Origin: Mastigamoeba balamuthi
Taxonomy: Eukaryota; Evosea; Mastigamoebida; Mastigamoebidae
Direction: 5' to 3'
NCBI GenBank assembly: GCA_902651635.1
Contig: CACRSC010000046.1
Coordinates: 190,146-254,145 of the forward strand
Length of the DNA stretch: 64,000 bases
The notes under the pieces are model-generated. The model searched no databases. It worked only from the letters and a program-made list of their open reading frames with translations, and had not been told where the DNA came from. Within the stretch, counting starts at the first letter, position 1; each line of letters opens with the position of its first letter. A program made the position numbers and the translations under genes. Shown here piece after piece: positions 32,542 to 43,263 of this stretch.

Positions 32542-34290
32542 CTACCACATCCGCCAGGGCCGCAGCTCAGATGCGCCGCCCGCGTCGGCCGACCAGTACT
32601 CGGCCACCGTGATGTCGGAGCTCAGCAGGTGGAAGACAGGGCTGGGCCCCGAGAGCGAGCGGAACAGGGCGCTGACGTGCCTGACCTCCCCGCTCGAGCC
32701 CCCGGGCTGCGCGACGCTGCCGCGCGTGAGGTGGAACTGCAGCCGCAGCTCCCCCGGGGTGCCCGACGCGTCGGTGACCGAGGCGTCCGCGCGGTCCCCT
32801 CCGACGCCGACTTCGCCGCCGCAGAGTTCGATGGACCCCTCGGAGGCCGTGCGCACGAGGGAGGCCTTGGCGTAGACGAACTCGCCGAGGGCGAACTGCG
32901 TGCAGGGGACCGTGTAGCGGCTGTCGGCGAAGAAGGCGAGGGACCCCTGGGTCAGCACGGGCTGCGGGGTGAGCGCTCCTGTGCTGACGAGGGCCGACAC
33001 CGTGACGTAGGAGAAGGGATCGTATCCGCAGGGGGCAGGCCAGTAGCAGTAGATGTCCAGCGTGATGTTCAGCGGGCTGCGGACGAGGGCGACCAGGGGC
33101 TCCGTGAGGTTGACGACGACGCCGAAAGACAGGTAGTTCCGCAGCAGGTCCGACGACGTAGCCTTGTCCACGACAGCCGTGGTCCCCGGGAGGCCAGGCA
33201 GCCGGATACCGCCAGCTCGGAGGCCGAAGGTGAAGGGCTTGATCATTCCGACCGTCAGGGCAATGCGCACGTCCCCCAGAGGACTGATGGACAGGGCAAC
33301 GGAATCCAGAGATGGCTGCACGACTGCGGGGTCCACAAACGTGAGGTTCTCCAGGACTATCGAGCCGCTGGTCTCCATATAGAGCCCGAAACTGCTCTCC
33401 ACGACCTCCAGCACACCCGCGTCATCGTAGGGGACGAGCAGTGTTCCTCTCCACAGGGTCCCGGATGCCAGCGAGACAGCTCTGACGCCGCACCTGCCCA
33501 GAGCCATCCAGGGAACGCTGACCGTGGCCGTCTGGCTGCAGGGGTCTCCTTCTGCATCGCGACTGAAGCGAGGAATGAACGAACACTCGGGCCTGTCGGT
33601 GAAGCCGACCGCCACGTTTCCGTACGTACGTTGGGGAATGTGAGGAGCCGAAACGGAAAACGTCACAAAACCCCGAGGTCCAACTCTGTACTCCAAAAGA
33701 GCGACAGAAGGCATCGGACTGGCCGTGCAATTTGCCGTAGCCGCGGGATCAACAGAGAGGCAGTCAAACCGTGTCGACGACCTGTTGGCGGGGCCGGGAA
33801 CAAGGGAGAAGAGGCACACGGGCTGGTGAAGCACAGTGGACAGCGGCTGCCCTGCGCATCCCAGATTCTCCGGTACGAAGTCGCGCTCGAGAGCACCCGT
33901 AGCGTTGCAGCTGAACCGCGTACGGCCGCGCATCGGGGCGTATCCGCAGGCCCCAACCCTGTACATTTCCCACTCTGTCGGGTCCGAACAATCCGTCGAT
34001 CCCCTCGTAACGAAAACCGCGTCCCCCGGCAACTGCGGCACCGGATCCTGCCTGCAGACGACCCGGGCGTAGGACAAGGTCGCTGTGCGGCCCTCAGGCG
34101 AGATCGGAGTGCAGTTTGCCACGGATGCGCAGATCGGCGTCGGGGTGAACGAGCCGCTGGCTGCGAACCACGTCGCTGGGTCGCAGCGAGGCGAGAAGTA
34201 GTAGGCCTTGTACGCGTACATCAAGCACGACCCGCAGCTCGTGCTCATCGCCAAGAGAAGTGGCACAGCGAGCATATGGACGGTGAACAT
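32542..34290 (-). CDS. Secreted or surface protein of unknown function, single exon
   Basis: An uninterrupted frame of 582 residues starting MFTVHMLAVPLLLAMSTSCG, a clear signal peptide; the ATG at 34290 is preferred over upstream in-frame codons that encode low-quality sequence belonging to the neighbouring phosphodiesterase. The mature protein has scattered Cys (more in the first 200 residues) and several Asn-X-Ser/Thr sites (NCTASP, NITLDIY, NLTEPL). No membrane helix or GPI signal is evident at the C-terminus, which ends LRPWRMW. I do not recognise a family. It is one of the few intronless genes in the window. Only about 155 bases separate it from the phosphodiesterase stop upstream on the same strand. 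Confidence 0.75.
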   Translation of the reverse strand: MFTVHMLAVPLLLAMSTSCGSCLMYAYKAYYFSPRCDPATWFAASGSFTPTPICASVANCTPISPEGRTATLSYARVVCRQDPVPQLPGDAVFVTRGSTDCSDPTEWEMYRVGACGYAPMRGRTRFSCNATGALERDFVPENLGCAGQPLSTVLHQPVCLFSLVPGPANRSSTRFDCLSVDPAATANCTASPMPSVALLEYRVGPRGFVTFSVSAPHIPQRTYGNVAVGFTDRPECSFIPRFSRDAEGDPCSQTATVSVPWMALGRCGVRAVSLASGTLWRGTLLVPYDDAGVLEVVESSFGLYMETSGSIVLENLTFVDPAVVQPSLDSVALSISPLGDVRIALTVGMIKPFTFGLRAGGIRLPGLPGTTAVVDKATSSDLLRNYLSFGVVVNLTEPLVALVRSPLNITLDIYCYWPAPCGYDPFSYVTVSALVSTGALTPQPVLTQGSLAFFADSRYTVPCTQFALGEFVYAKASLVRTASEGSIELCGGEVGVGGDRADASVTDASGTPGELRLQFHLTRGSVAQPGGSSGEVRHVSALFRSLSGPSPVFHLLSSDITVAEYWSADAGGASELRPWRMW

Positions 34291-34444
34291 CGTTCCGATG
34301 TGAGAGACACGCGGCAAAAATAGAGTGGCCCAGGTTCTCCAAATCTCTGGCACAACAAACACAGCTCTGACACACCGATACAGATTTCTTGTGCGTACGA
34401 TTGAAGGGTCCAAAACGCACGATTTATTGAGTGCCGGGTTTGAA

Positions 34445-36995
34445 TCAAACATTGTCAGCACCGATGCTTGTCGGCATGCTCCACAACGATTTGTTCTCCG
34501 AGGCACGTTGCACCAAGAACTGTGCCTCTTTGAAGCACTTGGCATAGCTGACCAGCAGGGGCAATGCGACAAAGTCAATGAATGCCCTCTGACTGCGCCC
34601 AATGTCGCAAGACTGCCTGTCCATGAAGGGACTAACTGGAACGCCCTGTTCTCGCTCGCTGTCACCCTGTCTGCAACGTTAAAAAAAGAAATCAAGAGGA
34701 CTCGTTCGTGCCTGGCCAAAAAACTCCTCAAGGAGTAGTTTGGTCCATTGCTGGTACTGAGGTGGTCTCTTACACACGTTTGAGATATCGGCAACCTTCA
34801 TAGTGATTTGCATCAAGAGCAACCGGTCTGCAGGATTTTCGCCAGGATCAAACTCTCTTCCCACCTATTTCAATCAGAAACGAGATTCGAGACAAATTAT
34901 TACGGACCTTAGCTGTGAAGAGAGACAGATAATCAAGATGACGAGCCATATCAGTGGCCAGCACTATGTCAATAACAAGAGAACGGAACTCCCTTCTTCT
35001 GCTCATTCGACTTGATAACATGATCAGATGAGATTGCTTACATTTTGGGGTTCAGTCCATGAAGAAAATCCAGACGAGGGTCCCTGAGCAGTTTAAATGC
35101 CGAACTCAGATGATAATTCTCCAGGACAGACTTGTCATTATAGACCAGAGCCATCTCTGCATTTGTATTGATCAAAAATGCATTTGTACGTCCAGGATGG
35201 CCTGTGTCATGAATTGCCCCAGCAAATACCAGTGCAAGCTTTTCGAGATCGGACAAGTACTTATCTCCTCCATATGAGATAAGTACATCAATTGAGTGGA
35301 CGACGTCTGCTGCATGCATCTGCGTACGTTAGAAATGCTCTGAAAAGCTATTGCATACTGAATTGTGATATGGATTTTGTAGATAGAGCTGCTCTAATGT
35401 GGCTATGAAGTCCATGAACTTGTTCAAGTTCGCTCCGAGAAATATGTCAAGTTTATGCTTCGGGATGATATGCAAAAGAAATGCACATAGAGGCTGACCC
35501 TTCGTCAGCTCTTGAAGGGCGAATATATCAAAATCCCAATGGTCTCCAGAGTCAAACAGTGCCTTGAGGTGCCTTCGATTCTCGAAGTACTCACTTTCTG
35601 CTGTTCGGGAGCATACAATTGATGATTTGGGTTCCATGTAGTCGCTTTCTCTGTGCTCTGACGAAGTATCACTAGTAGCCAGTTTGCCTGTCATGGCCTG
35701 AAGAAGATACGAGGCAGTCTCACCATCAATTTCTGTCGGATTGATTAATGGTGATAAAATGCGAGCCGCTCACCAAGATCGCCACCCTTTATCTGCTTCT
35801 CGAGGTCTGCTGTGTACAGGTTCATCTTGTTGGTGAGAGTGGATATGATGAAGCTGCATTTTCCAGCGACCTCAGGAAGGACTTTCAACATGGCCTGTGG
35901 TCCATCAATTGCGTTCTGTCTAATCCAGCAAACGAGAGTTATTATCTTCTCAACAGGGCTCTGGAGGTCGAGCTGCTTAGACACTGCCTGTACAATACCG
36001 AGTTCCGCTTTGAGCCCCGTGATCTCTAGCTGCAATCCTTCAGTCAGAAGCCACATCTGCCGTGATGTTATATCGTAGTTCCTTGCTAGGAGAATCGGTC
36101 AGTCTGAGTCCAGACAGGACGGCCACTACCTTGTAAGATGAGTACAACAGCGCAGAAAATGAATCCCAGGGAAGCTACCACGATGTCCTGTGTGTCGGTA
36201 TAGGAATGGGTGGCCCCGGTGTAGACGAGAAGGGCGGATATAGAGAAAGAAGCATAGGTAGCATAGAACGGGAAGGGCATTCTCTGTGACGAGTTGCCTC
36301 CAATCAGGAAGAGGAACACTGGCACCACCGTGTACATCGTCAATGAGTTGAATGGCTTCTGTGCACTCGCCGTGACATCGATGGAGAGAATCACACAGCA
36401 CACCAGAATCGCTCTGATCAATTTCAGATCCCGTGAGATAACTGTGGTCGCGGGAGCGGACACGGGCGCACACTTGGTACGAGTGCCTATGCTTTTTCCA
36501 CTTGGTGAAGGTCAGGGCGATTGAGGCGACCTCTGCGATGATAAGGAAGAGCATCTCCAGCACTCGTAGCTGCCGACGGAGGCATCCAGTCAGCCAGAAA
36601 CGAGGGCCGAGGAAGGGAGACGAACGCACTCTGCTGGTGTGCGTGAAGGGCAACGTGTAGGCGGCGATGAACGTGGCGGCCAGGATCCCGGAGACCATTC
36701 CTATGCGGGCCTGGTGCATGGTGGACCGTATCTGGTACTCGGAGTACAGGGCCTCGACACGCGGGTCCGCAAACCGCAGGCTGAACTTGTGCCTCTGCGC
36801 CGTGTGGTTCGCGATCGATCCCCGGACGGATTCGTCGAGCGTGGTCTGTGTCTGCATTGTCCTCCCGAACAGTTCTTTCTCTCTGGCCCGCCGATTCTGC
36901 GGGTTTACATCTATTTTTGCCCCTGTCCAGAAACAGGAAGGATCGGTCAGCGTGCCCTGCAACGTTGCACGCCCATCCCAGAGGTTTCTCTTCAT
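34445..36995 (-). CDS. Membrane-anchored class I 3',5'-cyclic nucleotide phosphodiesterase
   Basis: Eight exons: 36995-36481, 36413-36130, 36085-35774, 35732-35359, 35319-35042, 34998-34908, 34864-34712, 34666-34445, summing to 2229 nt (742 residues). Residues about 90-270 contain several hydrophobic helices (for example GIVSGILAATFIAAY-like and VPVFLFLIGG segments). A short linker helix follows, then a class I PDE catalytic domain with YHNSMHAADV, AIHDTGHPGRTNAFL, SVLENYH, VLATDM, KVADISN and EEFFGQGDSE, ending near the SQRAFIDFVALPLL helix. The metal ligands (His, His-Asp, Asp) are present; ENHH is changed to ENYH. It should hydrolyse cAMP and/or cGMP at a membrane. Intron 7 (34711-34667) has a GC donor and no GT alternative that keeps frame. 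The exact N-terminal ATG is the least certain part. Confidence 0.82.
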
Positions 36996-37147
36996 CTGGC
37001 GCGCCGACCGTGGGCAACGAGGGATCGGGAATCGCCCGGCAGGACAGAGGCAACAGATTTCGTTTGATATCAGAGGATATTGGGTCCCGCAAACGTGGCC
37101 GAAAAAAATCCGCCAATTCGTTCCGTTTGTTTCTCCGCCCGCCGACG
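36996..37147. promoter_or_regulatory. Short divergent promoter, phosphodiesterase and kanadaptin
   Basis: Only about 150 bases separate the phosphodiesterase ATG (minus) from the first kanadaptin ATG (plus), so the two genes probably share a bidirectional promoter. Confidence 0.45.
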
Positions 37148-37651
37148 ATGGAGCAGCAGCAGCAGCACACCGCCGCGCCCGCCGCGCCCCCGGCCGCCCC
37201 CGGCGCGCCCCCCGCGCCCGCGGCGCCGGACCACGCTGCGCCCGGCACGCCCGAGTTCAAAAAGCCCGAGTTCGCGCCCGTGCGCAAAATCGGCGCCAAG
37301 GACCCGCCGCGCAGCCCCAAGAGCCCGCGCGTCGCCGTCTCGCTCGAGCCCAACGTCGAGGACGCGGGGCCCCAGCACCCCAGCACCTCGCCCAAGCGCC
37401 CCCCGCACTCGCCCGCGGGCCCCGCGGCCCCCGGCCACGCGCCCGTCCCGGTGCTCGCCCTCGGCGGCGGCGCTGGCGGCGCACAGGCGGCGGCGGCAGC
37501 GCAGGCGGCGGCGCCGCCGCTCGAGTACAAGGAGCCCGAGTGGGCGGCCAGGGGGGGCAGCGCGCACCCGTACTTCCTCGAGGTGCTCAAGAACGGCGCC
37601 GTCATCGACAACCTCGACATCTCGCAGCGCGGGTACTACGTCATCGGTGCG
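37130..37651 (+). repeat. First copy of a duplicated kanadaptin 5' end (probable assembly overlap)
   Basis: This block repeats as 37653-38184 after a single N. The copies differ by a 12-nt change in an alanine-codon tract and a few substitutions (for example GGCGGCCAGG versus GGCGGCTAGG). Both contain the start MEQQQQHTAAP and run to YYVIG. The left copy stops at the N exactly where the right copy continues into intron 1. This is the pattern expected of two allelic contig ends placed side by side without merging. Confidence 0.8.
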
Positions 37652-37652
37652 N
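37652..37652. other. Single N at contig join
   Basis: The N separates two near-identical copies of the kanadaptin first exon, so it marks a join rather than an ambiguous base. Confidence 0.8.
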
Positions 37653-37670
37653 TTTCTCCGCCCGCCGACG

Positions 37671-40180
37671 ATGGAGCAGCAGCAGCAGCACACCGCCGCG
37701 CCCGCCGCGCCCCCGGCCGCCCCCGGCGCGCCCCCCGCGCCCGCGGCGCCGGACCACGCTGCGCCCGGCACGCCCGAGTTCAAAAAGCCCGAGTTCGCGC
37801 CCGTGCGCAAAATCGGCGCCAAGGACCCGCCGCGCAGCCCCAAGAGCCCGCGCGTCGCCGTCTCGCTCGAGCCCAACGTCGAGGACGCGGGGCCCCAGCA
37901 CCCCAGCACCTCGCCCAAGCGCCCCCCGCACTCGCCCGCGGGCCCCGCGGCCCCCGGCCACGCGCCCGTCCCGGTGCTCGCCCTCGGCGGCGGCGCTGGC
38001 GGCGCCCAGGCGGCGGCGGCAGCGGCGGCGGCGGCGCAGGCGGCGGCGCCGGCGCTCGAGTACAAGGAGCCCGAGTGGGCGGCTAGGGGGGGCAGCGCGC
38101 ACCCGTACTTCCTCGAGGTGCTCAAGAACGGCGCCGTCATCGACAACCTCGACATCTCGCAGCGCGGGTACTACGTCATCGGTGCGCCACGTCTCCCCCA
38201 CTCCTCCCCCTGTCTCCCGCGCCGCTTCGCGTCACGCGGCGGAAAAATACGTGGTGTGCTGTTTTCCCGGGGGCTGCTGGTTTTCCTCTTTGGGCGATTC
38301 TGACGTGTTGTCGGGTTTTTTTGTCGCCGTGGCCGGTGCTAGGGAGGCTTCCGACGTGCGACATACAGATGGACCACCCCGTGCGTGCCCCAGGCGCTCT
38401 CCCCAACCGCCCTTCTGCTCACCCTTGCCGCTGGTGCCGCGCAGAGCGTCAGCAGGCACCACGCAGTCATTCAGCACAGGGCCGACGGTGCGGTCACTGC
38501 AATTGACCCTCGCCCCTCCCGCCGGCATCGGTCCCTGACGGGGGGCGGCCCTTGCGTGCAGGCTCGGTGTTTGTGTACGACCTGGGCAGCGCCAACGGCA
38601 CCAAGGTCAACAAGCGGACTGTCGCTCCCCGCACCTACACATACTTCATCTGCGGCGACGTGGTAGCCACCCACCCCACCCCTGCCTTCCCTCTGCTCAG
38701 CGCGGCCTCAGATGAAGATCGGCGAGTCGACGAGGCTGTTCATTCTGGGCGGGGGGCCCACGAGGGAGCAGCAGGAGTCGGCCATCATCGCCGAGAGGGC
38801 GGCGGCCAAGGCCAAGGCGGACGCCGCTGCAGCCGCGGCCTCGGGCAAGCAACAGCCTGTGCAGCAGGATGACAGCGGCTGCGGCTGGGGCATCGACGGG
38901 GAGGACGCCCAGGAGGAGCCCGAGGAGCCCGAGGGCGAGGACGACGCAGACGGCAAGAAGAAGGTGCCGTCCCGCGTTGGCCCCTCCCCTCCCCTCTGAC
39001 CCGCGGGACGGGACGGGCAGGACAAGAAGAAGGGCAAGCCTGAGGGCGAGGGCGAGGGGGCGAGCTCCGACGAGGACGGGGACATCGACATGGACGCGTT
39101 CTCGAGGAAGGCGAGGGCGGACGCCGGGCTGTGCCTCGACCCGGGCGAGGAGGTCATCTCGAGCGACGACGACGAGTTCTACGACCGCACGGGCAGGCCG
39201 TCCGCCCGCAAGGCCAAGGGCAAGCCCAAGGGCCCGGCGCACGCGGCAGCAGCGGGTGCGGACGGCAAGCCCAAGCAGGAGGTGCACACGTACGAGTCGC
39301 TGATCGCCCGCAAGGAGCAGCTGCTCGCGGACCGCAAGAAGCTCGAGGACGAGCTCAACACGGCAAAGAGCAAAGCGCAGACCACCAAGGGCGCCGAGGC
39401 GGAGGCGGACCCCCTGGACGCCTACATGTCTGCCAACGTTGCCTCGCTCGACGTGAGTTCCCTCTGGGTGTCACGAGGGGCGAAGGGGGTGGGGGAGAGA
39501 GACACTGCTGACAAAGCCGCACGTGGCACAACAGAACGAGGCAGTGCAATCGACAGAGTCGAAACTGCAGGAGCTCTCCAAGGAGATACAGCAGGTCGAG
39601 CAGTTTATCAGCCTCACACGGCCCGCGCTGTCTGGCCTCTCTGCCAAGAAGAGGCCGCTCGAGGGGACCCCCGCTGCTCCCGCCGCCGAGCCGGCACCAG
39701 AGGGCGCGGATACACAGCACCAACACCCACAGCACCAGCCAGCAGCCGAGGTAGCGGCTGCGGCGGCAGGGACAGAGGCGGCGAGCGAGGCCAAGCCATC
39801 GAGAGGGGACAGGGGCAGGAAGTCACGCTCTGCACGCCCCGCCCCGCTGGTGATACCGCCAGCGACGGCCGGTGGTGCGGCGGCGGAGGACAGCTCGTCC
39901 GACACCTCGTCGAAGGAGGTGGACCCGCACTGCGTGACGCCGCGCAAGGCGCCGCAGAGAGGGCCCGTGCAGGTGCAACGAGACAAGGAGCACGAGGACG
40001 AGAACCCGGACAAGTTTGTCTCGTGGGTCCCGCCAGCCGGTGCGCCAGCTGTGCCCCCCCCCCCCGTTAGGCTCTGCGAGCCTTACGCTGCTCGACTCAC
40101 CCGCTGCGTTCCTCTCTGCTCCCGTCGCAGACCAAACGGGGGACGGAATAACGAGCTTGAACAAGAAGCTCGGGTATTGA
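37671..40180 (+). CDS. SLC4A1AP: Kanadaptin-like FHA-domain protein
   Basis: Using the second copy of exon 1, eight exons: 37671-38181, 38343-38380, 38445-38487, 38562-38662, 38712-38963, 39021-39452, 39535-40039, 40131-40180, summing to 1932 nt (643 residues). An A/P-rich N-terminus leads to EYKEPEWAARGGSAHPYFLE, then an FHA domain (GRLPTCDIQMDHPSVSRHH, VYDLGSANGTKVNKR, GESTRLFILGGG). Acidic and coiled-coil regions follow (ISSDDDEFYDRTG, DPLDAYMS). The C-terminus FVSWVPPADQTGDGITSLNK ending LGY matches the diagnostic kanadaptin tail. The dsRNA-binding segment of the human protein is not visible. Kanadaptins are nuclear and linked to RNA processing and transport; the FHA domain would bind phosphothreonine partners. 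All introns here use GT donors. Confidence 0.9.
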
Positions 40181-40290
40181 GGACTGTTGGAATCCGTCTG
40201 GGGTGGCTAGTGGCTAATACACGACAAGTTAAGAACACCTCCAGAGGGAAGCGGAGGGCCGGCTCTCCCCTGCACCCCCACTGATGTGGT

Positions 40291-42157
40291 TCAGTCTATT
40301 TCGTATCTGCAGTGCGCGAGCACGACACCCAGCAGGTACAGCGAGCCCGTCACGAGGCACGAGACGCCCCCGCTGCCCTGCGCCGCGAGCGCCCGCACCT
40401 GCGCGATGGCCTGCTCGGGGCCCAGCGGCGCGAGCGACACGGACGCGCTCTGCTCGCAGCCGCCGACGCTGCGCCAGGCCTCTGCGAGTTCCTCGGCCGA
40501 GTGGAACGGGACCGGCCTGCCCGGCGTCGACGGCAGCGTCGTGAACACCACGTGCGCCCCGCGCGTCGCGCCGCTCCTCACGAGCTCGCCGAGCATCGGC
40601 GCCTGGCCCCTGGCCCTGCCCGCCGCGAACACGAGCGCCCTGCGCGTGCCCGCGGGGGCCCGCGACTCGAACCACCTGCCGCACGCCCTGGCGCTCTCGA
40701 CCGTGTGGGCCCCGTCGAGGAACAGCTCGACGCCCGGGGCGTTGGGGAGCGCCAGGCGCTGCGCCCTGCCGGGCCACCTGGTGCCCGCCAGGGCCTCCCT
40801 GAGCCGCGCAATGTCGACCGTCTCGCCGGGCCGGCCGCAGCGCGCCATCCACTCGCGGCAGACGGCGGCGGCCACGGCCGCGTTCTCGGCCTGGAAGTCC
40901 CCGTCGAGGCCCAGCGCGGCGGGCAGCTCGTGCGGGCCGAGCGCCGGCGCCAGGACGAGCGGCGAGCTGGCCTCGGCAGCGCGGCCGCGGAGCACCTCCA
41001 TGGCCTCGGGGTACTGGTCGGGCGAGACGACGGCGGGGGCGAGCGGCTTGAAGATGCCCGACTTCTCGCGGGCGATGGCGTCGCGCGTGGAGCCCAGCAG
41101 GCGGACGTGGTCGAGGCCGATGGGCGTCACCGCGCAGACGGCGGGGGCGTCGGCCACGTTGGTCGGGTCGCAGCGCCCGCCTGCGCCGACCTCGACGACG
41201 GCGACGTCGACGCGCTCGCGGACAAAGACGTCGAAGGCCATGATCGTCAGCGTCTCGAAGTAGTTGGGCGACATGGGGTCGTTGCGCCTCTCCCCCGCCA
41301 GCAGCGCGTCGTGCACCCGCCAGAAGCTCTCTGCGAACTTGTCCTGCTCGGGGACGGGCTGTCAGTACGCTCGGCAGTGGCAAGTTGCGTGTGGAGGCAT
41401 CGGCAGGCCACTGAGTGCTCGTAGGGACAGCCTCCCGCCTTCCTCTGAGCTGGGGTGCGAGGGGAGTGCGGGTGGGCACCTGGGAGAGGGACCTGCCGTT
41501 GATCTTGATGCGCTCCGTGTGCGACACGAGGTGCGGCGACGTGTAGAGGCCCGTCTTGCGCCCGTGCGCCCTCAGGATCGACTCGATAAACGCGCATGTC
41601 GATCCCTTGCCCTTGGTCCCCGTCACGTGCACCATCTGGGGGACGACCAGCGTTGGCGTCGGGCGTGGGCACACGACACGTTCCCAACCCGCGAGATGAC
41701 GTTAGAACACGTTCCCGGATAGTGGAAGGGGTAACGCGGAGGCGCGGTATGCAACAGATCGAGAACAAAACAACGAGTGCGAGGGAGTGGGGGAGAGGTA
41801 AAACGAATGGTGGCGGGATGTAATGTAATGAACATCAGCACAAATCAAGGACGATATCTCCGGGAGATATTTCCGCAAGAGATTCCTCCCAGGGAGCGAG
41901 GGGGTGTGCACGTTGAGCCTGGAGAGCTCCGGCTGCGCGATGCCGAGCGCCTCCAGGTGGCGCCGCATGGCAGCGAGGCGCGGGGGCGGCCCGGGAGGCA
42001 CCGCCTGGACGTCCATCTTGATCGCCGAGTTGAGCGTCGCGATCGCCGCCTGCAACAAGCCGGCCCCCCACGTGAGCGCCGAGAACCGCGCGGTTGCGGT
42101 GCGTGCCTCGAACCCTCTCGCGGGGGCAGGGACAAACGCGGTCTGCTGCAGCGACAT
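40291..42157 (-). CDS. FPGS: Folylpolyglutamate synthase
   Basis: Three exons: 42157-41912, 41635-41480, 41343-40291, totalling 1455 nt (484 residues). The ATP-binding P-loop is [19 protein letters not shown], followed by [17 protein letters not shown], then [20 protein letters not shown] and [20 protein letters not shown], with GLDHVRLLG and REKSGIFK. The C-terminal Mur-ligase-like domain includes [19 protein letters not shown]. The enzyme adds glutamates to folates, retaining them in the cell; it may be cytosolic or mitochondrial. The first exon ([19 protein letters not shown]) could include a short targeting stretch. Exon 1 ends RLN, phase 0, before a GTGCAC donor. Confidence 0.9.
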
Positions 42158-42387
42158 ACTCGAAGGGCCAACAGCGGGTAAAAAACACCGCACACAGGAT
42201 TTTTTCCTTGTTGGTGATTTATGTTGGGTACAAGATTTCTCGGGCGAAGAAATCTGCATTGCCAAGCCGTTCCGCTTTACACGGGAAAACCCGAAATGGC
42301 CGCGTGAAAAGTACGATCTCCTGTTGAACTACATCGGACTGCTCTTACGGGCTGAAATGCTACAGAAAAGCGCCTCAATGCACCTTT

Positions 42388-42893
42388 TCACAGGAAGAGC
42401 GCTGGCAGCCTGTTGCTGCTGTGCTCTCTGGTCTCGCTGGCAGCGCTGGACCCGCGGGCCCTGACGTCGCCGGGCGACCGCGGCGGCGACACGGGCGACC
42501 TGCTGATGGGCGCGAGGTCCGCGCGGGAGAGCGTGACGGCGTCGCAGCAGCAGGGGCTGGGCCGGGTCGAGAGCGACAGGGCCCTGCGCCTCGCCTGCTG
42601 CTCGGCCTCGCGCGCCCTGCACGGCACCTCGCAGTCGAGCAGCACCGTCAGGCGCCCCGGCGACGGCGGCCTCGGCACCATCATCGGCTTGACGCCGGCC
42701 TGCGCAGGGACAGAGACGCTGAGAACCGGTGCCGAGAGCGGGAGAGGCGGTGGCAGCATACGGCGAGCAGGCTGCCGAGGACCGGGGGCTCGAGGTGCGA
42801 GCTGAGGCCGGGCGGGGAGAGCCTGAAGGAGGCGCGGGCCCTGCTCGAGAGGAGGCACTGCAGGGGCTGCGAGTCTGCTGGGCTGCCTTCCAT
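42388..42893 (-). CDS. Small Ser/Arg-rich hypothetical protein
   Basis: A two-exon model, 42893-42762 and 42699-42388, gives 147 residues: MEGSPADSQPLQCLLSS start, LLA joined to AGVKPMMVPRPPSPGRLTVL, then Arg/Ser-rich sequence ending RLPALFL. The intron has a GT donor (GTATGC) and a TGCGCAG acceptor, and exon lengths keep the frame. I recognise no family. Support is only the clean splice and the open frame, so it could be a non-coding stretch. It lies between the divergent starts of FPGS (minus) and the SET gene (plus). Confidence 0.4.
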
Positions 42894-43263
42894 CGTCCCG
42901 CGGGCTGGCTGCACTGGTGCTGATCTGCTGGTGTTTGTATTTGTGAAGTGGAAAAATGCCCAATGTATCCCGAGAAATCGACAGGAAAGGAACCTTCTTG
43001 CGATGGACGGATACTCCGCCTCGGACACTTCCACATGCCATACTTGGACCGCACCTCCTGGAACAATGTCACCCCAGATCGGCCTCCACCCATACCGCCT
43101 TCACATCGAGCAGAGCGGGCTCACGCCCCACCCCATCACCCGCCACTCTTCAGGGGTCATGATCTTTGCACCACAGGATTCGATACACCGATATTTTCCC
43201 GTCAAGATTCACTTCCTCTGCAGAGATTCACCTCTCTCTGCGCTGGTGCTGGCGCGCGCTTCG

